Below, in pieces: positions 21,729 to 33,984 of a stretch of 64,000 bases of DNA. Both the position numbers and the translations under genes were made by a program. The DNA comes from Tetraselmis striata (Eukaryota > Chlorophyta > Chlorodendrophyceae > Chlorodendrales > Chlorodendraceae): NCBI GenBank assembly GCA_006384855.1, contig VCJN01002653.1, positions 1 through 64,000 on the forward strand, in the 5' to 3' direction. Under the pieces are notes generated by a model, which did not search any database, was not told where the DNA came from, and saw nothing but the letters and a program-made list of their open reading frames with translations. Every line of letters begins with the position of its first letter. Positions within the stretch are counted from its first letter, which is position 1.

Positions 21729-24700
21729 CCCCCAACTATCACCACCACCACCAACACCGTCTCCACCACCACCTTTCTCCGACGCCCTGCCCTCCTTTTG
21801 AGCCTCGGCACGGGCTGTGTATGCTTTCACCCGCCATGGTCACCGCCATGAGGAGGCTTGAGGCCATGAGGACCTACTGAGGGCAATGGGAGGGTTCCCG
21901 CAGATCGGCAAGCATCACATACCCGGATGCCCCCCCTGACAGCCCAGCATGATATGTCTCTGCAGCCATACCCATGAACCTCTGGATGTGGATCCTTGTC
22001 TCATTGCGTGTGCGCGTAGGACAGTACAGATTGCGAAGTGTACGGATTGTTCTGATTGTTGTATTGCGGATTGTTCTATTGCGGTTCTATTGCGGGTTGT
22101 TCGGATTTTTCTGTGCGGACAGTACAGATTGCAGACAGTACAATTTGTTCTCTTTCTTTAGCTAGGTAGGGAAGCGAAGGTGGGTAGTCGGAGGTTTTAG
22201 GCCACGGTTTTCATACATACATACACATGCATGCATATCCCGGCAACCAGTCTTCAGTTATACCACGGATGGGGGTGATCGATCACGCATGTTCGTTGAT
22301 CCCATTGTGCATCTGTGTTGATTTCGTGGCGGAACCTCTGGGACAGCTGCCTTATGTGTGTCGTGGGCGTGTGTTCAGGCACGTGATAGGATGAGGTGTG
22401 ATGCGCTGCAGCGACTGCCTCTTGTAGTGTCCATGGGTTCGCGCTTGTGTGTGTGTTGGGGGGGGGGGGGGGGGGGGGGGCGCTGTTGTCAAGCATCTCA
22501 ATACCTCCCATTGCTATTGCTCTCTGCCACCGCGCCATTATCTGCCCGCGCCGCGCCCCCTGTCAGAGTGGCTGATATGGCGCATGTGGGGGTGTGGTTT
22601 GCGTGCGGCCAGCGCGTCCTGGCGACAGCGCGAGGCGCAGGCGCGCGTGCACAGCCGCGAGCGGCGCGAGCTGGAGATCCTGGTGGAGAAGGGGCGGCTC
22701 GCCGCGGAGGCCGGAGGCGCGCGCGCGGCGGCGGCCGCGGCCGAGTCGGAGGCGCGGGAGCGGGGAATGCGGGAGGGCTACGAGGCGCGCCTGCGGGACA
22801 AGCAGCGGGAGCTGTCGGCCGCTCAGCTGCGCCTGCAGGTGGGTTGGTGTTCGGTTGGGGTCTCTTCTTACTTTTCCCCACAGATTCAGGGTTGTAGTCT
22901 AAGGTTATAGGTTTCTGAACCCCTAAAACCCGATACACATATGTAGGGGGAGAGGGAGGGGGGGGGGGTGCATAAGTCTCCTTGCCAACTCCCCCCTCCC
23001 CCCCCCCCCCCCCCCCCCCCCCCCGGCAACACACACTTGCCCCTCACGCGCGGGCTCACTCTGCGGGCGGCAGGAGCTGGAGAGCGCCGCGCCAAAGGGG
23101 CGTGTGCTAGCGGAAAACGCGACGGTGGTGACCCTCACGGAGAAGGAGCTGGCGGGGCTGCGGCAGGTGCGGAGCCGCTGCTACCCCCCTCCCCCGGCGC
23201 CCCTGCTATGAAGCGATGGACATCATAGCGCCATGGGGCAGCATGGCTATGCGCGCGTAGAAGCATCAATGCTTGGGTGCATTAGTGGCGTTGGGGGCGG
23301 CGACGCTGGCCTCATCGAGCGCGGGGGCGGGGAGAGGCAGCCCGGGCGGTGGCGGGGCTGAGGCGTCGGGTTGACATGTTCCCGCCCCGGCAGGAGATCA
23401 AGGAGCAGGAGCAGCTGATCGCGGCGTACCAGCAGGAGAACGAGGCGGCCGTGGCGCAAATCAAGGTGCGGCTCACCGTTGGGGAGCCGATGGGCGATCC
23501 TGCTGCTCTTTCTCGCCACCATCCTGACGGTCCCTTGGTGTGGGGATGGCCTTGCGTGCCCGGCTTTGCTTCAATCTTTTCTGTTGAGGGGGGTTGAGGG
23601 GGGGGGGGGGGGGGGGTCGCGATGTCCGCTGTTTGGCTTTCGTGGTGGGCGGGACCGTGCGCGGTGCTGAGCGCCGGGCGGTGGTGCGGGTGTGTGGCAA
23701 CAGGAGCTCAAGGAGGCGTCCAAGCGCCAGGAGGAGCGCCTGGTGGGGGACATCTCACGTCTGGAGGGGCAGCTGCTGGACCTCAAGGAGAAGGGCGCGG
23801 CCGCGGTGCAGGTGGGCTCGCGATTGTCCCCCCCCCCCCCCCCCCCTGCTGCGGCCCCTGCGACGGCTTCGTGTGACCCCCCCCCCCCCCCCCCCCCTGC
23901 CCTCCTTCCACATCCCCAGACTGCGGGCACGAAGCTGAGGGAGAAGCTGGCGCTGGAGACGGAGATCGCGGCGACAAAGGAGGCGGCGGCGGAGAAGGAG
24001 GCCGAGCTGCGCGGAGAGATCGAGAGGCTGCGGCGCGAGAAGCGCGAGCTGGACGGCAAGGTGGGGTCGCTGGGATGGTTGGTGGCCAAGGTGGGGGTGG
24101 GGGGGGGGGGCATCCTGGTCTGACAAATGGGCGCCGTGGGGCTTGCAGATGGGAGGGGTCGACCTCCAGCGGATGGAGCACGAGGACAACCTCGTCAAGG
24201 TGGGCGTGCGGTCCCATGCGCCCGTTGCCCTGCCGCCTGTCTGTCCCTCACCCCCACCCCCACCCCCTTCAGAGAAAGAGAGGGAGTAACTTTAGATATG
24301 GACAGCCTCAAATGGCTTACGGTGAACACATGGTGGCTCAAGCGCCGTGCGGTGACCTCGACCTGCGCAGACTGTGCGCGCCGAGATGGACTCGCTGAAG
24401 GAGAAGCAGGCGGAGAGTGTCCGCGAGATGGAGGCCAAGTTGGCGTGGTGCGCATTTGGCCCGCGCGCTGGCTGTTGAAGGGGAGAGGGAAAGATTGGGC
24501 CTTCACATCTGGTGCAAGAGGGGACTGACCGGCTACTATTGTGGTCCGCTGCGCAGGTACGCGGAGAACCAGGAGATTCTGACGGCCAACGACCAGCTCA
24601 TCCAGCAGCAGGTGAGCCCTGGCGACAAGCCCCCCCCCCCCGCTCCCCCCCCCCCCCCCCTCCCTTCCTTTCTCTGCACTTTTCAGCGTGCTGCTGCTGC

Positions 24701-27700
24701 TGCTGCTTCTTCTGCTCATAGCAGTGCTCGAAGCCTCGAACATCCCCTCGCTGTCACGCTGGTACGCAGGCGGATACCATCGCCGAGTTGGAGAAGCGAC
24801 TCCGGGCGTACGAGGGCGAAGACGGCAAGGGCACGGCGACGGTGAAGAAGGTAGGCGCTCAGCGCGGATCTCTGGGCGACTACCGCTGACGTCGACACCT
24901 CATCCCTGTGTCGACCTGTGCCTTTGAGGTCAGGGCGACTGCATAATTGCGGGGCTACGGTGGGCGACTGACATCGTCGGGGTGATAACAGGTGAAGCAG
25001 CTGCAGAAGCAGCTGGAGCAGCTGCAGGAGGCGCTCACCAGCCGCAACCCCACCTCGGTCGCCGCGCTCGTTCATGCGGCGCGCCCCACACTGGAGGAGA
25101 CGGAAGAGGTGCGCACACTGCGAGGCGCCAATATGACCGGCTGCCCTCTTCCACACGCGCCTAGTGGACTTCTGGGAATCCCCAATGCGACTGCTTTGGC
25201 GCAGCGCCTCGGTGCAGCTTTTTGAGTATTGATACCCCCATCTCCTGCTTGCCGCGGGGCAGGTCCGCGAGATGAGGGCGAACGTCGAGAATCTGCGGCA
25301 TCGACTGAGGGCAAAGGTCGGCTCCCTGCTGCTCCGTCTGCTTACCTCCATTGCTCGGCGTGCCTTTCCAGCCATTGTCCGACAATATTGCTATCAAATG
25401 ATCAGTCATCCAGTTCGCCAAATTGAGTTGTCGTCGAGGCGCACGGTCGAGTGGTGGCGAAACCTTGCATCTGTTCGAGTAACGGCCGCTGTCGAGTCTC
25501 CGCTGATCGTGCTGCTGCCGGTGATTCCGCCCCCAGGACGAGGAGATGGAGCGCAAGCTACGCGCGCTGCGGCAAGAGCACGAAAAGGTGCGGTCGCAGT
25601 TCGAGGTGCGGCAGACGGCGGCGGAGGAGCGCGAGAGCCGCGCCGACATGCGGCGGATCAAGGAGATGGAGAAGCAGCTCGCAGATGTGCGGCCGCGCTT
25701 GAGGCCCACGCCTGGCCTGCTCATTGCGCCTGCATCGCTGCGTGGGGTGCACCCCCGTGTCTTGGGTGGACTTCCCCGTATTGCCCGCCTATAGTACGAG
25801 TTTGCTAAGGTCCTCGTACGGATTGGTGCGAGGCAATTTTGTGCGGCTTGGAGCAGCTCGCGGTCCGGGTCATCTCGCTCACGGCGACACTTGCTTGGCA
25901 CAGGTCCGAGCATTCTACCAGAAGAAGGTCAAGGCTTTGACGGAGGATCTCGCCGCCAGCAGGTGACGTGTTGTGCTGACCGAAACACTCGGATACTGAG
26001 GTTGAAATTATCGTTCGGAAAGTGGGCGGCAGCGTCTGAAACTCTGAGTATCGACAGGGACGCGAACGAACGGGCGTGTTATTCGAGACGGCTCTCGAGT
26101 GTTGCGAGTGCGTTCCAACTGCCTTGTCGCTAACGATCTCGCGGTGTGGCGGGTTGCATCGCAGGCGGGCCGTGGACGCCGCCATGGCTGCTCCCTCCGA
26201 TACCGGCGTTCGCGGTCGGCGCGGACTACCCTCCGCCAGCGGGCGTCGCACGGCCGCCAACCGGCAGCGCGCAGAGGAGGAGGAGGATGCCCCTGCTGCG
26301 TGCAGCGACGAGCGATCGGCCGACGCGGCTGAGATCGCCAGTCTCAAGGTGCGTGGCTGGCTGCCCTGTATTCGATAATTACTTGCTAGAATGTGGCCTC
26401 ACGCTCCGCCGCGAGCAACATATACCGACAAACGGCGTGTCCTATTGTACCGTAGCCCACAGCGAAGGCTTTGTACATTGATTTGTTCGTTGGCGGCGGC
26501 AGCAGCGATGGTGCCAGGTAGCGTTCCCACCGTCGAATGATCCTGCAAATAAAGACTACGCACATAATTCTGCCTCGCGCAGGAAGAGATCGCGCGGCTG
26601 ACGACGCAACATCAGCGGGCCAGCCAGCGCCTGGACTCGGTGACATCAGGTGCGAAGGCGATTGCCCGCCGCTGGAGGAGTCCTGCGTGACGAACATCAT
26701 TTTCCGTGCCTATTGCTCCGACCTCCTCTATTTGGGATCTGAATGCATGCCTGCCTCCGACAGAACGACAAGCGACGGAGGAGGGCGCTGTCGTGGCCCT
26801 AAGGCGACAGGTGAGGAGGGGCTGGCGACGTCGATTGGGGTGGTACAACGTCGAGTCGGGCCAAGAGGATCCTCAAGTCTGTCCCCGAGTCGAGAAAGGC
26901 TTGGCTCGTCTCGGCTCGGCTCGGCTCGGCTCGGCTCGGCTCGGCTCGTCTCGACCGCTCGACATGGCTGAACTCGTCGATACGATTGCGCTGCCACATT
27001 TCACCTCATGCAATCGGCGACGGCTCGATTGTCTGACGAGGCAGTGGCTGCGTCCCTCAGGTCCGCGAACTCTTGGAGGAGCGCAAGCAGCTTACCCAGG
27101 CGCTCCAGGTCGGGCTGGCGCCGACGCTCTTATCGGCTCATCCGCATGGCGCAGTGGCCGACACTGGCCAGGTTCCCAGGTACTAGCAGCAGCACTGACG
27201 TGGCCAGGTGGTGTGTGGCTGTGCGTGCAGGAACGGCACGGAGGGTTGCCGGAGGAGGTGGCGAGGCTGCGCGGCGAGGTGGAGGAGGCGCGTCGCCGGG
27301 CGGAGTCCGCCGAGATGGCCGCCACCACCATCCAGCGAGCCCACACGGAGGCGGTGCGTCGCTCATCGCACGCTCACTCTCTCTCTACTATGAGAATGAC
27401 GCTCGCCACAACACGCCCCGCTGAGTCGATCGCGCACCTCCCCGCTGACTGTGCATGCGGCGCATGGGGCGGTGTTTGCGGACAGGTGGAGAAGGCGACA
27501 CGTGCGGAGGCGGCTCACGAGCGCGCTCTGCGCCACCTTCACGAGGAGCACGCGGAGCGGGTCCACGAGGTAAGCGAACTTGGCACAGCAGGCCATCCCA
27601 GTACACTGATCCAGGGCACTATCAAGGCCGTAGTAGACACATTCAGGGGCCGCGCACAATCCTTAGTCGTTGGTACATTTCACTAATTCGCCGGCCGGCC

Positions 27701-30176
27701 AACCCAAATGAATGGTACTGCTGCATACCATAGCGGCACTCGTGGACCCTATCTACCTGTGGGCATCCGCCACGACACCGCCCCGGGGCGGGGCAGCACG
27801 GGCAGCCGGGTAGTGGCTGCCTGCCGAGGCGAGGCTGCTGCTGAGGGTACTGTGGCACCGCGCAGGTCCGGCAGCAGGCGGTGCAGGCGGAGGCGCGGCG
27901 ATGGGAGGCGCGGTGCGCAGGTGCCGAGACGGCGCTGCGGGGCGCGGAGGTGTGGCCCGCCGACCCGCCTGCCATTGCGTGCTAGCTGCTGCTGAGCTCC
28001 TCACCTTGCCGGCGGCTGCCGACTCGGCCATTGCTGCTGACTAATCTGACCCGTGCGCCGCTCGCGTAGGCCAAGGTGGACGCGTTGGAGGCGGAGCTGG
28101 GCGCCGCGGATAGCGGGATGCCGCACGCGCCCAGCGCCGCGCAGTTCCGCGCGCTGGAGCGCAAGATCGAGCAGCTGGAGGTGCGGCCCGTAGGAGGATC
28201 GGGGGTGACGGCTGTGTGTGTGCTGTCCATGACTACCATGAGCCCGCCACCGCCCTCCGTGCCCCATGCCATAGACATCTCCCTCACCTGGCCCTTCAAA
28301 TCTCGTATGGCAATCAATGCTCCGAAACCAGCGCTAGCCAGGCCCCGGGTTATACATTTATACCGCCCTGGCGAGCACTTCCACGACACAGCGCTGCAGC
28401 CCGCGTTACAGCGACACTGCGACAAGCGTTCGTAGAATTAAGGGGGATGGGGCCATTTTCTATTGAAGCTACATGTCACATGTGACCGTTTGCATGTGCA
28501 ATAGGTCACATGTAACCGCCACACATAAGGCCTTTTCTTCAGAGTGCAAACTTAAAAGCGGCCGCGGGAGGTGGCGCATGTTGGCCTATGATGGTGTCTT
28601 GGGCAATAGGGGAGAAGAGTCGAGCACGGCGTAGATCAAATTCCAGAGTGTGGGACGTGCCGACACACTTGGAGGTTGGCAGTTGTCGACGTGGTTTTGG
28701 CATGTCGCCGGTGTTTTCTGTTACTGTGGCATTGTTTGGTGCCGCATCGCGATGGATTGGAGGCGATGGTTCCCCACATGCTGCTTAGAGACAGTGCCAA
28801 CGGTCAAAAAAATACAGTAACAGAGGGAATAGGGGGCTTGCGGAGTGCCAAATGGGCACAGCGAACCTGTGACCTGTCGCTGCGTCCAAGTGTTGGACAA
28901 ACCCCGAACATTCTTGGCGGGGGCGGTTGTTCTCGTCCATTACTCAGCATGGGGCAGCCGGGCCCACTTGGGGTATCTACCAGGGTTGGGCTGCAGTATC
29001 TACTGCACTGCAGCCTGCAGTACTTCCCGAAAAGGGGCTGCAGTGCAGTTACCCAAAGTGCCCCAAATATATGCCCCTCCCTGTCCCGCCCTTCCCTATA
29101 ATCAGCAGTTTCAGTGCTACTGCAGCCTGCCTGCAGCCTGCAGTACTTGAAAGTGGACTGCAGCCCAACCCTGGTATCCACCACGTGCAGGCGACGCACT
29201 TGTGCGGCACATACCTGATTTGCAAGGCCGGGGGAATGATGTTACATAGGCGCTTGAACACTTAGTCGAAGATTTGGAGTGGAAGGGGGCACCTGTGACC
29301 CCGCGACAGATTGAATGGACAGGTATACGTCTGTATGGGTAGACCTCGGCCGCTCCTAACTGCCTGCTCGTGCCCACTCGTAACTCTGCATTGCAGTGGC
29401 ACTGCACTTGGGTGCATGCTCCGAAACCAAAACTTGGCACTGGATGAGTATTACGGGAAAAGTTGGGTGGGCAGTGTAAAGGACTCGTGGTTGTCCCTTA
29501 GCCCTGCGTAAGCCCAGAACTGCCTCAGAGGAGGTGTTCCCCGGGAGGGGAAGGGGGTGGGTTGGGGGGGGGGGGGGGGCATCGCCGACGCCGCTCGCCG
29601 CTTGCGGGTTTCGCCACCCTGACACCCTGGCGCCGCCTCCGCTGCGAGCAGGAGAACGAGCGGGCGAAGGAGCAACGCTGGCAAGGCGTCCTGGAGGAGA
29701 CGCAGGAGGTGCACGGCATGCAGGCGGCGATGCAGCAGCGAAAGTGGTGCGCCGACACCCCCCCCCCCCCCCCTCCCCCCCATGTATGTCCCTAGACTAT
29801 ACATGGTGTGTAATTGTGTTCTCCAGCTGGGCAAGCGGCTGTCGCTAACCTTGTCGGTCGGCGCCGCAGGGAGATGGCGCTGCAGGAGAAGAACATGGAG
29901 ATCGAGCGCTTCCGGCGCGAGCTGGACACCATCCTGGCGGTGGCGCAGGACCTGGCGCAGCGTCAGCAGCAGCCCGGCGCCGGCGTGGCGGGGACTCGGC
30001 CGGCCACCGCTGCGCCCCTGGCGACACGGGACCCAAACGTGTCGCCGGGGCCCCCTGTCGGCCTCACCGCTGCCTCCGCGGAGTTTTCGAAGCACCGGCA
30101 GCGCACCCGCTGGCGCCCCCAGGGCGTCCACGGCGACGGGATCGATGACGAGGAGGACCCGAGCGGCTGGGGATGA
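18601..30176 (+). CDS. CEP162: CEP162-like ciliary/centriolar coiled-coil protein, about 35 exons
   Basis: CEP162 is an axoneme-binding centriole distal-end protein needed to build the ciliary transition zone; finding it implies a flagellated cell. The model is about 1,220 aa. ATG 18601 directly follows an in-frame stop. Early exons are acidic and low complexity (18601-18858, 19370-19431 or 19437, 19587-19630, 19786-19922, 20043-20131). From 21352 on the exons are almost all coiled coil. Diagnostic segments in order: AAYQQENEA (23394-23465), WYAENQE across 24447/24556, a KQLQKQLEQ segment ending SVAALVHAARP (24992-25108), AAQFRALERKIEQLE (28070-28180) and the C-terminal ERFRRELDTILA block (29870-30176). 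These match CEP162 as I remember it. Further exons with phase-consistent borders: 20243-20338, 20467-20540, 20703-20774, 20887-21015, 21131-21209, 21614-21693, 22613-22838, 23074-23166, 23704-23811, 23920-24060, 24149-24199, 24371-24447, 24556-24611, 24770-24850, 25263-25315, 25537-25686, 25904-25962, 26165-26348, 26583-26649, 26764-26810, 27061-27108, 27231-27353, 27486-27569, 27866-27949, 29652-29746. Confidence 0.85.
19265..24660. repeat. Cluster of intronic poly-C and poly-G tracts
   Basis: Within the CEP162-like gene, runs of C lie near 19528, 19731, 20342, 21241, 21697, 22985, 23827, 23877 and 24640, and runs of G near 19275, 22449, 23597 and 24100. All fall between the inferred exons. 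Two start directly at a splice donor (GTG followed by the C run at 20339 and 21694). Exon sequence in the same gene is GC-rich but contains no such runs. Confidence 0.9.
26904..26953. repeat. CTCGG pentanucleotide tandem repeat
   Basis: About eight CTCGG units bounded by CTCGT variants, in the intron between the exons ending at 26810 and starting at 27061 of the CEP162-like gene. Confidence 0.9.
28978..29176. mobile_element. MITE-like element with 20-bp perfect terminal inverted repeats
   Basis: TACCAGGGTTGGGCTGCAGT at 28978-28997 is exactly inverted at 29157-29176, enclosing 159 bp with no coding capacity. If the outer TA on each side is the target duplication, the element starts CCAGGG and fits a Tc1/mariner-type MITE. 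Inside, CTGCAGCCTGCAGTACTT is directly repeated at 29008-29025 and 29131-29148. It sits in the 1.5-kb intron between the exons at 28180 and 29652, by far the longest in the gene. Confidence 0.7.
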
Positions 30177-30550
30177 AAGCCAGGTAGACCGCATTTTGCT
30201 TTAATGGTACATTGCCATTACATTAGGCCACTGCTATCACGCCCCCGCCCCACTGTCCGAGTAGGCGGCCCCAGCATGCACGCTGGTACTGAACGGGCGA
30301 CGCTGCGGCACTGTAGTGATAAAACGACTTGGCAAGACTGGATTTCATGCCACATCCCGCCGTGCTGCTGGCTGCCGCTGTTGTCGTAATCCCGCGCCAG
30401 ACGTCATGACCGCAGATGTATGTGGAATGATGCGAGGCGGGGCGGGGCCTCAGCGCTTGCAAGCATGATGCTGGTCCCAAAAGGGTCGCCAGTTGCCATC
30501 ATTTGAAGACTCATCAGCATCATACATATCGTGACGAAAATACGGCATCA
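30177..30550. other. Downstream flank of the CEP162-like gene
   Basis: Follows the TGA of the CEP162-like gene. No gene or strong repeat is seen; it probably contains the 3' UTR. Confidence 0.5.
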
Positions 30551-30832
<282 letters not shown>

Positions 30833-31039
30833 GCGCTTGCGCACGTGCGCACGTGCGCGGCAAGTTTGGTGATGGCGCAGCCATATAGCCTATATAATAT
30901 ATATGTATATAAACATATATATGTACATATAGGCTGCACGTAAGGATTGCACACTGGCCCAGTTGGGCACAAGGCTGCGTTTGGTGTTGTGTGAAAGGTT
31001 GCTATGGCTATTCTCCTATTTGTATCTGCGCCATCAATA

Positions 31040-31265
31040 AGCAAGCAATGGCGGCGAAATATTGTTTTTGGAAGGGGCGGCACGGTCGCGCGCAACGCGC
31101 GCTCTCCGCTTGGCAGTCGACTCGCCGCGCTCTCCGATCGGCGTTTTGAATAATTTAAGGTATATTTTGTCGACTTCGGAGCTGTGGTGACAATGGCGGC
31201 GAAATGATGTTTTTGGAAGGGTCGGCACGGCCACGTTCGTCGCGCGCTCTCCGCTTTAGCAGGCA
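31040..31265. repeat. Dispersed repeat around TTTTTGGAAGGGGCGGCACGG
   Basis: A unit with GGCGGCGAAAT, GGAAGGGGCGGCACGG and GCGCTCTCCGCTT occurs at about 31047-31165, again at 31193-31262, and a third time at about 34945-35020. The copies differ at many positions, suggesting an old non-autonomous element. Confidence 0.75.
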
Positions 31266-31289
31266 GTGATAACATACGTGATTATTCAA

Positions 31290-31990
31290 CGCGGGGGCCT
31301 ACCAACAGCTGTTGCGACAGTTGAACCAGCTGGAGAATCGTTGCCCTCCAACAGGCAATAACCGCCGGAGCAACGGAAAAAGAATATCAAGCGACACTAG
31401 GTCAGGGTGGAGTTGGCCGCGGGGGTCGTAGGAACCTCGGCTATCCCAATACAAATAGTTAAAAGGTCTACAAGATCCGGCTCAGTTCCGGATTTTAAAT
31501 CGCTCCTGCCCACCTCTCCCTACGCGATTAGCCAGAGGAGTAGGAGTATAGTCTAAGGTATTGGCTGCTCTTCGATAATCTCGAATATATCGATGAAGTT
31601 ATATAGCCGGCACCTCAGACTGATGGCGAAGACTATTGTGCGTCGGGAGCCACTTCGAGCAAACAATAAAATGTAATGTGTTTACATCTCGATTGATTGT
31701 GGCCCAACTCGTCCAAAAACTAATTATTCTACGCCTAGGACCGACAGATGCTGCTACATGTGAAGCAGTTGAAGAAGCATTATTGCGCACCAACGGGCAA
31801 CAACCGTAGCAGTAGCAGCGGAGAAAGAAGAGCAAGCGACACTAGCTAGGTCAGGGCGTAGTGCGCCGCGGGTCTTGTACCAGGAACCTATGCTATCCCA
31901 CTACAATAGTTAGGATGTCTGCAAGATCCGGCTCAGCTCTGGCTTTTTAATAATCGCTAAGATATCGTCAAGACTCTCGTCTCGCTCCCG
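31290..31990. repeat. Dispersed repeat family, two tandem copies
   Basis: First copy about 31296-31700, from CAACAGCTGTTGCGACAGTT through AAGCGACACTAGGTCAGGG to TAAGGTATTGGCTGC and beyond. A second, partial copy (about 31715-31960) starts again with GCAACAACCG and AAGCGACACTAG. Related copies lie at 34700-34880 (right half only) and 39730-40170 (full length). No coding potential is visible. Confidence 0.8.
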
Positions 31991-32014
31991 CCCGCTCTTG
32001 GCATCATCACCCGC

Positions 32015-32491
32015 ATGCCGTTGCCCGTTCGCATCATGGCGCACAATGCGAATCGTCCGGCAGAGGCTGAGGGGGACACTCATCACCTTGAAAACCCAGT
32101 GGAGCTAGCGAGCGAGCTTCGCAGTGTGGGAGTAGACGGGCATACCGCGATTGATTGGCGGCGTCGCATGCCAAGAGTTGCGGAAGTTCACAAGGATTTT
32201 GTTAGCAACAATGATGGCGGCAGCAAGAAGCTGACTATGTTGGCACGCGACCTTTCGGGGCGAGAGCAGCTGGTGGTGTTCAACTCGGCAGCGGACCATG
32301 CACGCTATGTGGCGTTGTACGACAGCGTTTGGTACGCATTTCGTGCAGCGGCATGCCGCCGGCACGGTGCGGCGCACCGCAGAATGATGGCAAGAGTTGC
32401 CCCCACGCACCATCCGGTAACGCCCAGCACTGCGGCAACCACAAGCCACACGGTATGCAGATGTTGGCCAAGGACGGAAACGGGCTGGTAG
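32015..32491 (+). CDS. Hypothetical protein, 158 aa, possibly part of a decayed element
   Basis: ATG-started open frame with balanced composition, including ELASELRSVGVDGHTAIDW and ARDLSGREQLVVFNSAAD. No family is recognised. It lies in a repeat-rich region and is followed by other unattributable frames up to a TGTAAATA motif at 33963, resembling the 3' ends of the retrotransposons in this window, so it may belong to a transposon remnant. No splice-linked partners were found. Confidence 0.3.
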   Translation: MPLPVRIMAHNANRPAEAEGDTHHLENPVELASELRSVGVDGHTAIDWRRRMPRVAEVHKDFVSNNDGGSKKLTMLARDLSGREQLVVFNSAADHARYVALYDSVWYAFRAAACRRHGAAHRRMMARVAPTHHPVTPSTAATTSHTVCRCWPRTETGW

Positions 32492-33044
32492 CCGCCCATC
32501 CGGACGGTGTCGATATATAGTATCTGTGCGAAGACACCCGACGAACATATGGCCGTCGATTATCCGGCGGAGGTGTTGGTGCGGTATGTGTGTGTTGTGC
32601 GTGCGGCGCGGTCAAGTCGTGTGCCACGGGTAGTGTCCATGAGGTTGTCTATGCGAACACAGCTGCCGTGTATGTTTGCTCGACGGTGTGTTATGAGACA
32701 CGCCATGAGTGAGGCCTGCTACTCGGTGATGAACTCGGCCAAGACAACGAGCCGTTGGTACCACGTTCGGCTCTGCGCATGTCAGTGCATGCGTCGCTAT
32801 ATCCCACGAGCCGCAGTCCGCCCACCACCCCCGGGGATGGCATCGACCTCCGGAGCTGGACGCCGTCCGGCACCGCCTGTCGGCGAGCCAAGCCCCATGT
32901 TAGTGCCGTGAACCAAGACCGAGCACTATTGGTACCATTGATGAAGATGGTCCCGGGAAAAAGAGAGGGGGTCGCCACCCGTATGGACGAAGTCGAGCAG
33001 TCACTGCCGGTCACCAAGCGCACACCTCTCGCCAAGGCGAGAGG

Positions 33045-33647
33045 GTGGGTTGGGGGGGGGGGGGTGGGGGGGGGCACCAACCCATGCGCGCCGACCAGCC
33101 TTCGGCGCCTCTGCCTACCGGACCCATGCAACCAGCACCAGGGCGTCAAGTGACGTCCGTCACGGATGTCAACCCAAGTGCAACGACCCCCGGGCTGCCG
33201 CTCACCGAGCCCACATCCGCGGACGCTCACGAGCTATGTGGAGTTTATGGGGGCAAAATCCAGCACCGAACCGGTGGGCCAATCGGTTTCTATGCTGGGG
33301 CGTTTCATGCACCCATGCGATTATATGGAGGTCGATCATACGGCTCGTGGAACGGGCGATATACGGGACCGGCCTTTCAGGAACTGCTAGGCTTTAACCG
33401 CGCGCACTTCTCGATTCACCCCCACCGGGTCGAAGCCTACCGGAGTAGTAGTTTCATCGCCTACGGCCTACCATCAAACCGGGTTCTAAGCGTGCGCGAC
33501 ATGCCGTGGTTCGACGCCACGTCCCTGTTGGGAGCTCTCGCCGCTGCGAAGGGGGTGGCGAGAGTGATGGTGCGGGTGCGATTGATGTACGGGGTAGTCG
33601 AGCTAACTCTGGAGGAGGACCGAACTCGCCCGGCGGCGGGGGCATGA
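33045..33647 (+). CDS. Hypothetical open frame, 200 aa, downstream of a poly-G tract
   Basis: The first residues are only translated poly-G and can be ignored. From about 33150 the frame has non-repetitive composition, with ELCGVYGGKIQHRTGGPIGF and HRVEAYRSSSFIAYGLPSNR. No family is recognised. It may belong to the same decayed unit as the frame at 32015-32491. Confidence 0.3.
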   Translation: MGWGGGGGGGHQPMRADQPSAPLPTGPMQPAPGRQVTSVTDVNPSATTPGLPLTEPTSADAHELCGVYGGKIQHRTGGPIGFYAGAFHAPMRLYGGRSYGSWNGRYTGPAFQELLGFNRAHFSIHPHRVEAYRSSSFIAYGLPSNRVLSVRDMPWFDATSLLGALAAAKGVARVMVRVRLMYGVVELTLEEDRTRPAAGA

Positions 33648-33984
33648 GCTCAGTTGGGACGATGTCACCTACCGTTACCGGTGCAACATGTATGACTACG
33701 ATTTCCGGGAGCAAGCAGACCCCAATTTCGACCCCGGGGGCCAACTTATCCATCACGTGGTGACGCAGATGTTGTTATTCCCGCGGCGAACAAGGCTCCC
33801 CACCTCCATGACGACCTGCGGGACGAGCTCAACCCGTTTCTTGTCGCAACATCAACGCGTTATGGATCAAGGAGAACGCGACAGCCCTCCCGGCGGGAGG
33901 CGGCTTGCAATCACGTGCCATCGCAATTTGGTACAGCCCCCGCGGAGGAAATGCATGCCTTAATGTAAATAAACGCGATTCCAA

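Noticed and set aside
21051..21851. Pro/Gly-rich frames on both strands
   Set aside because: Their length comes from G/C homopolymers; true exons of the coiled-coil gene lie inside in another frame.
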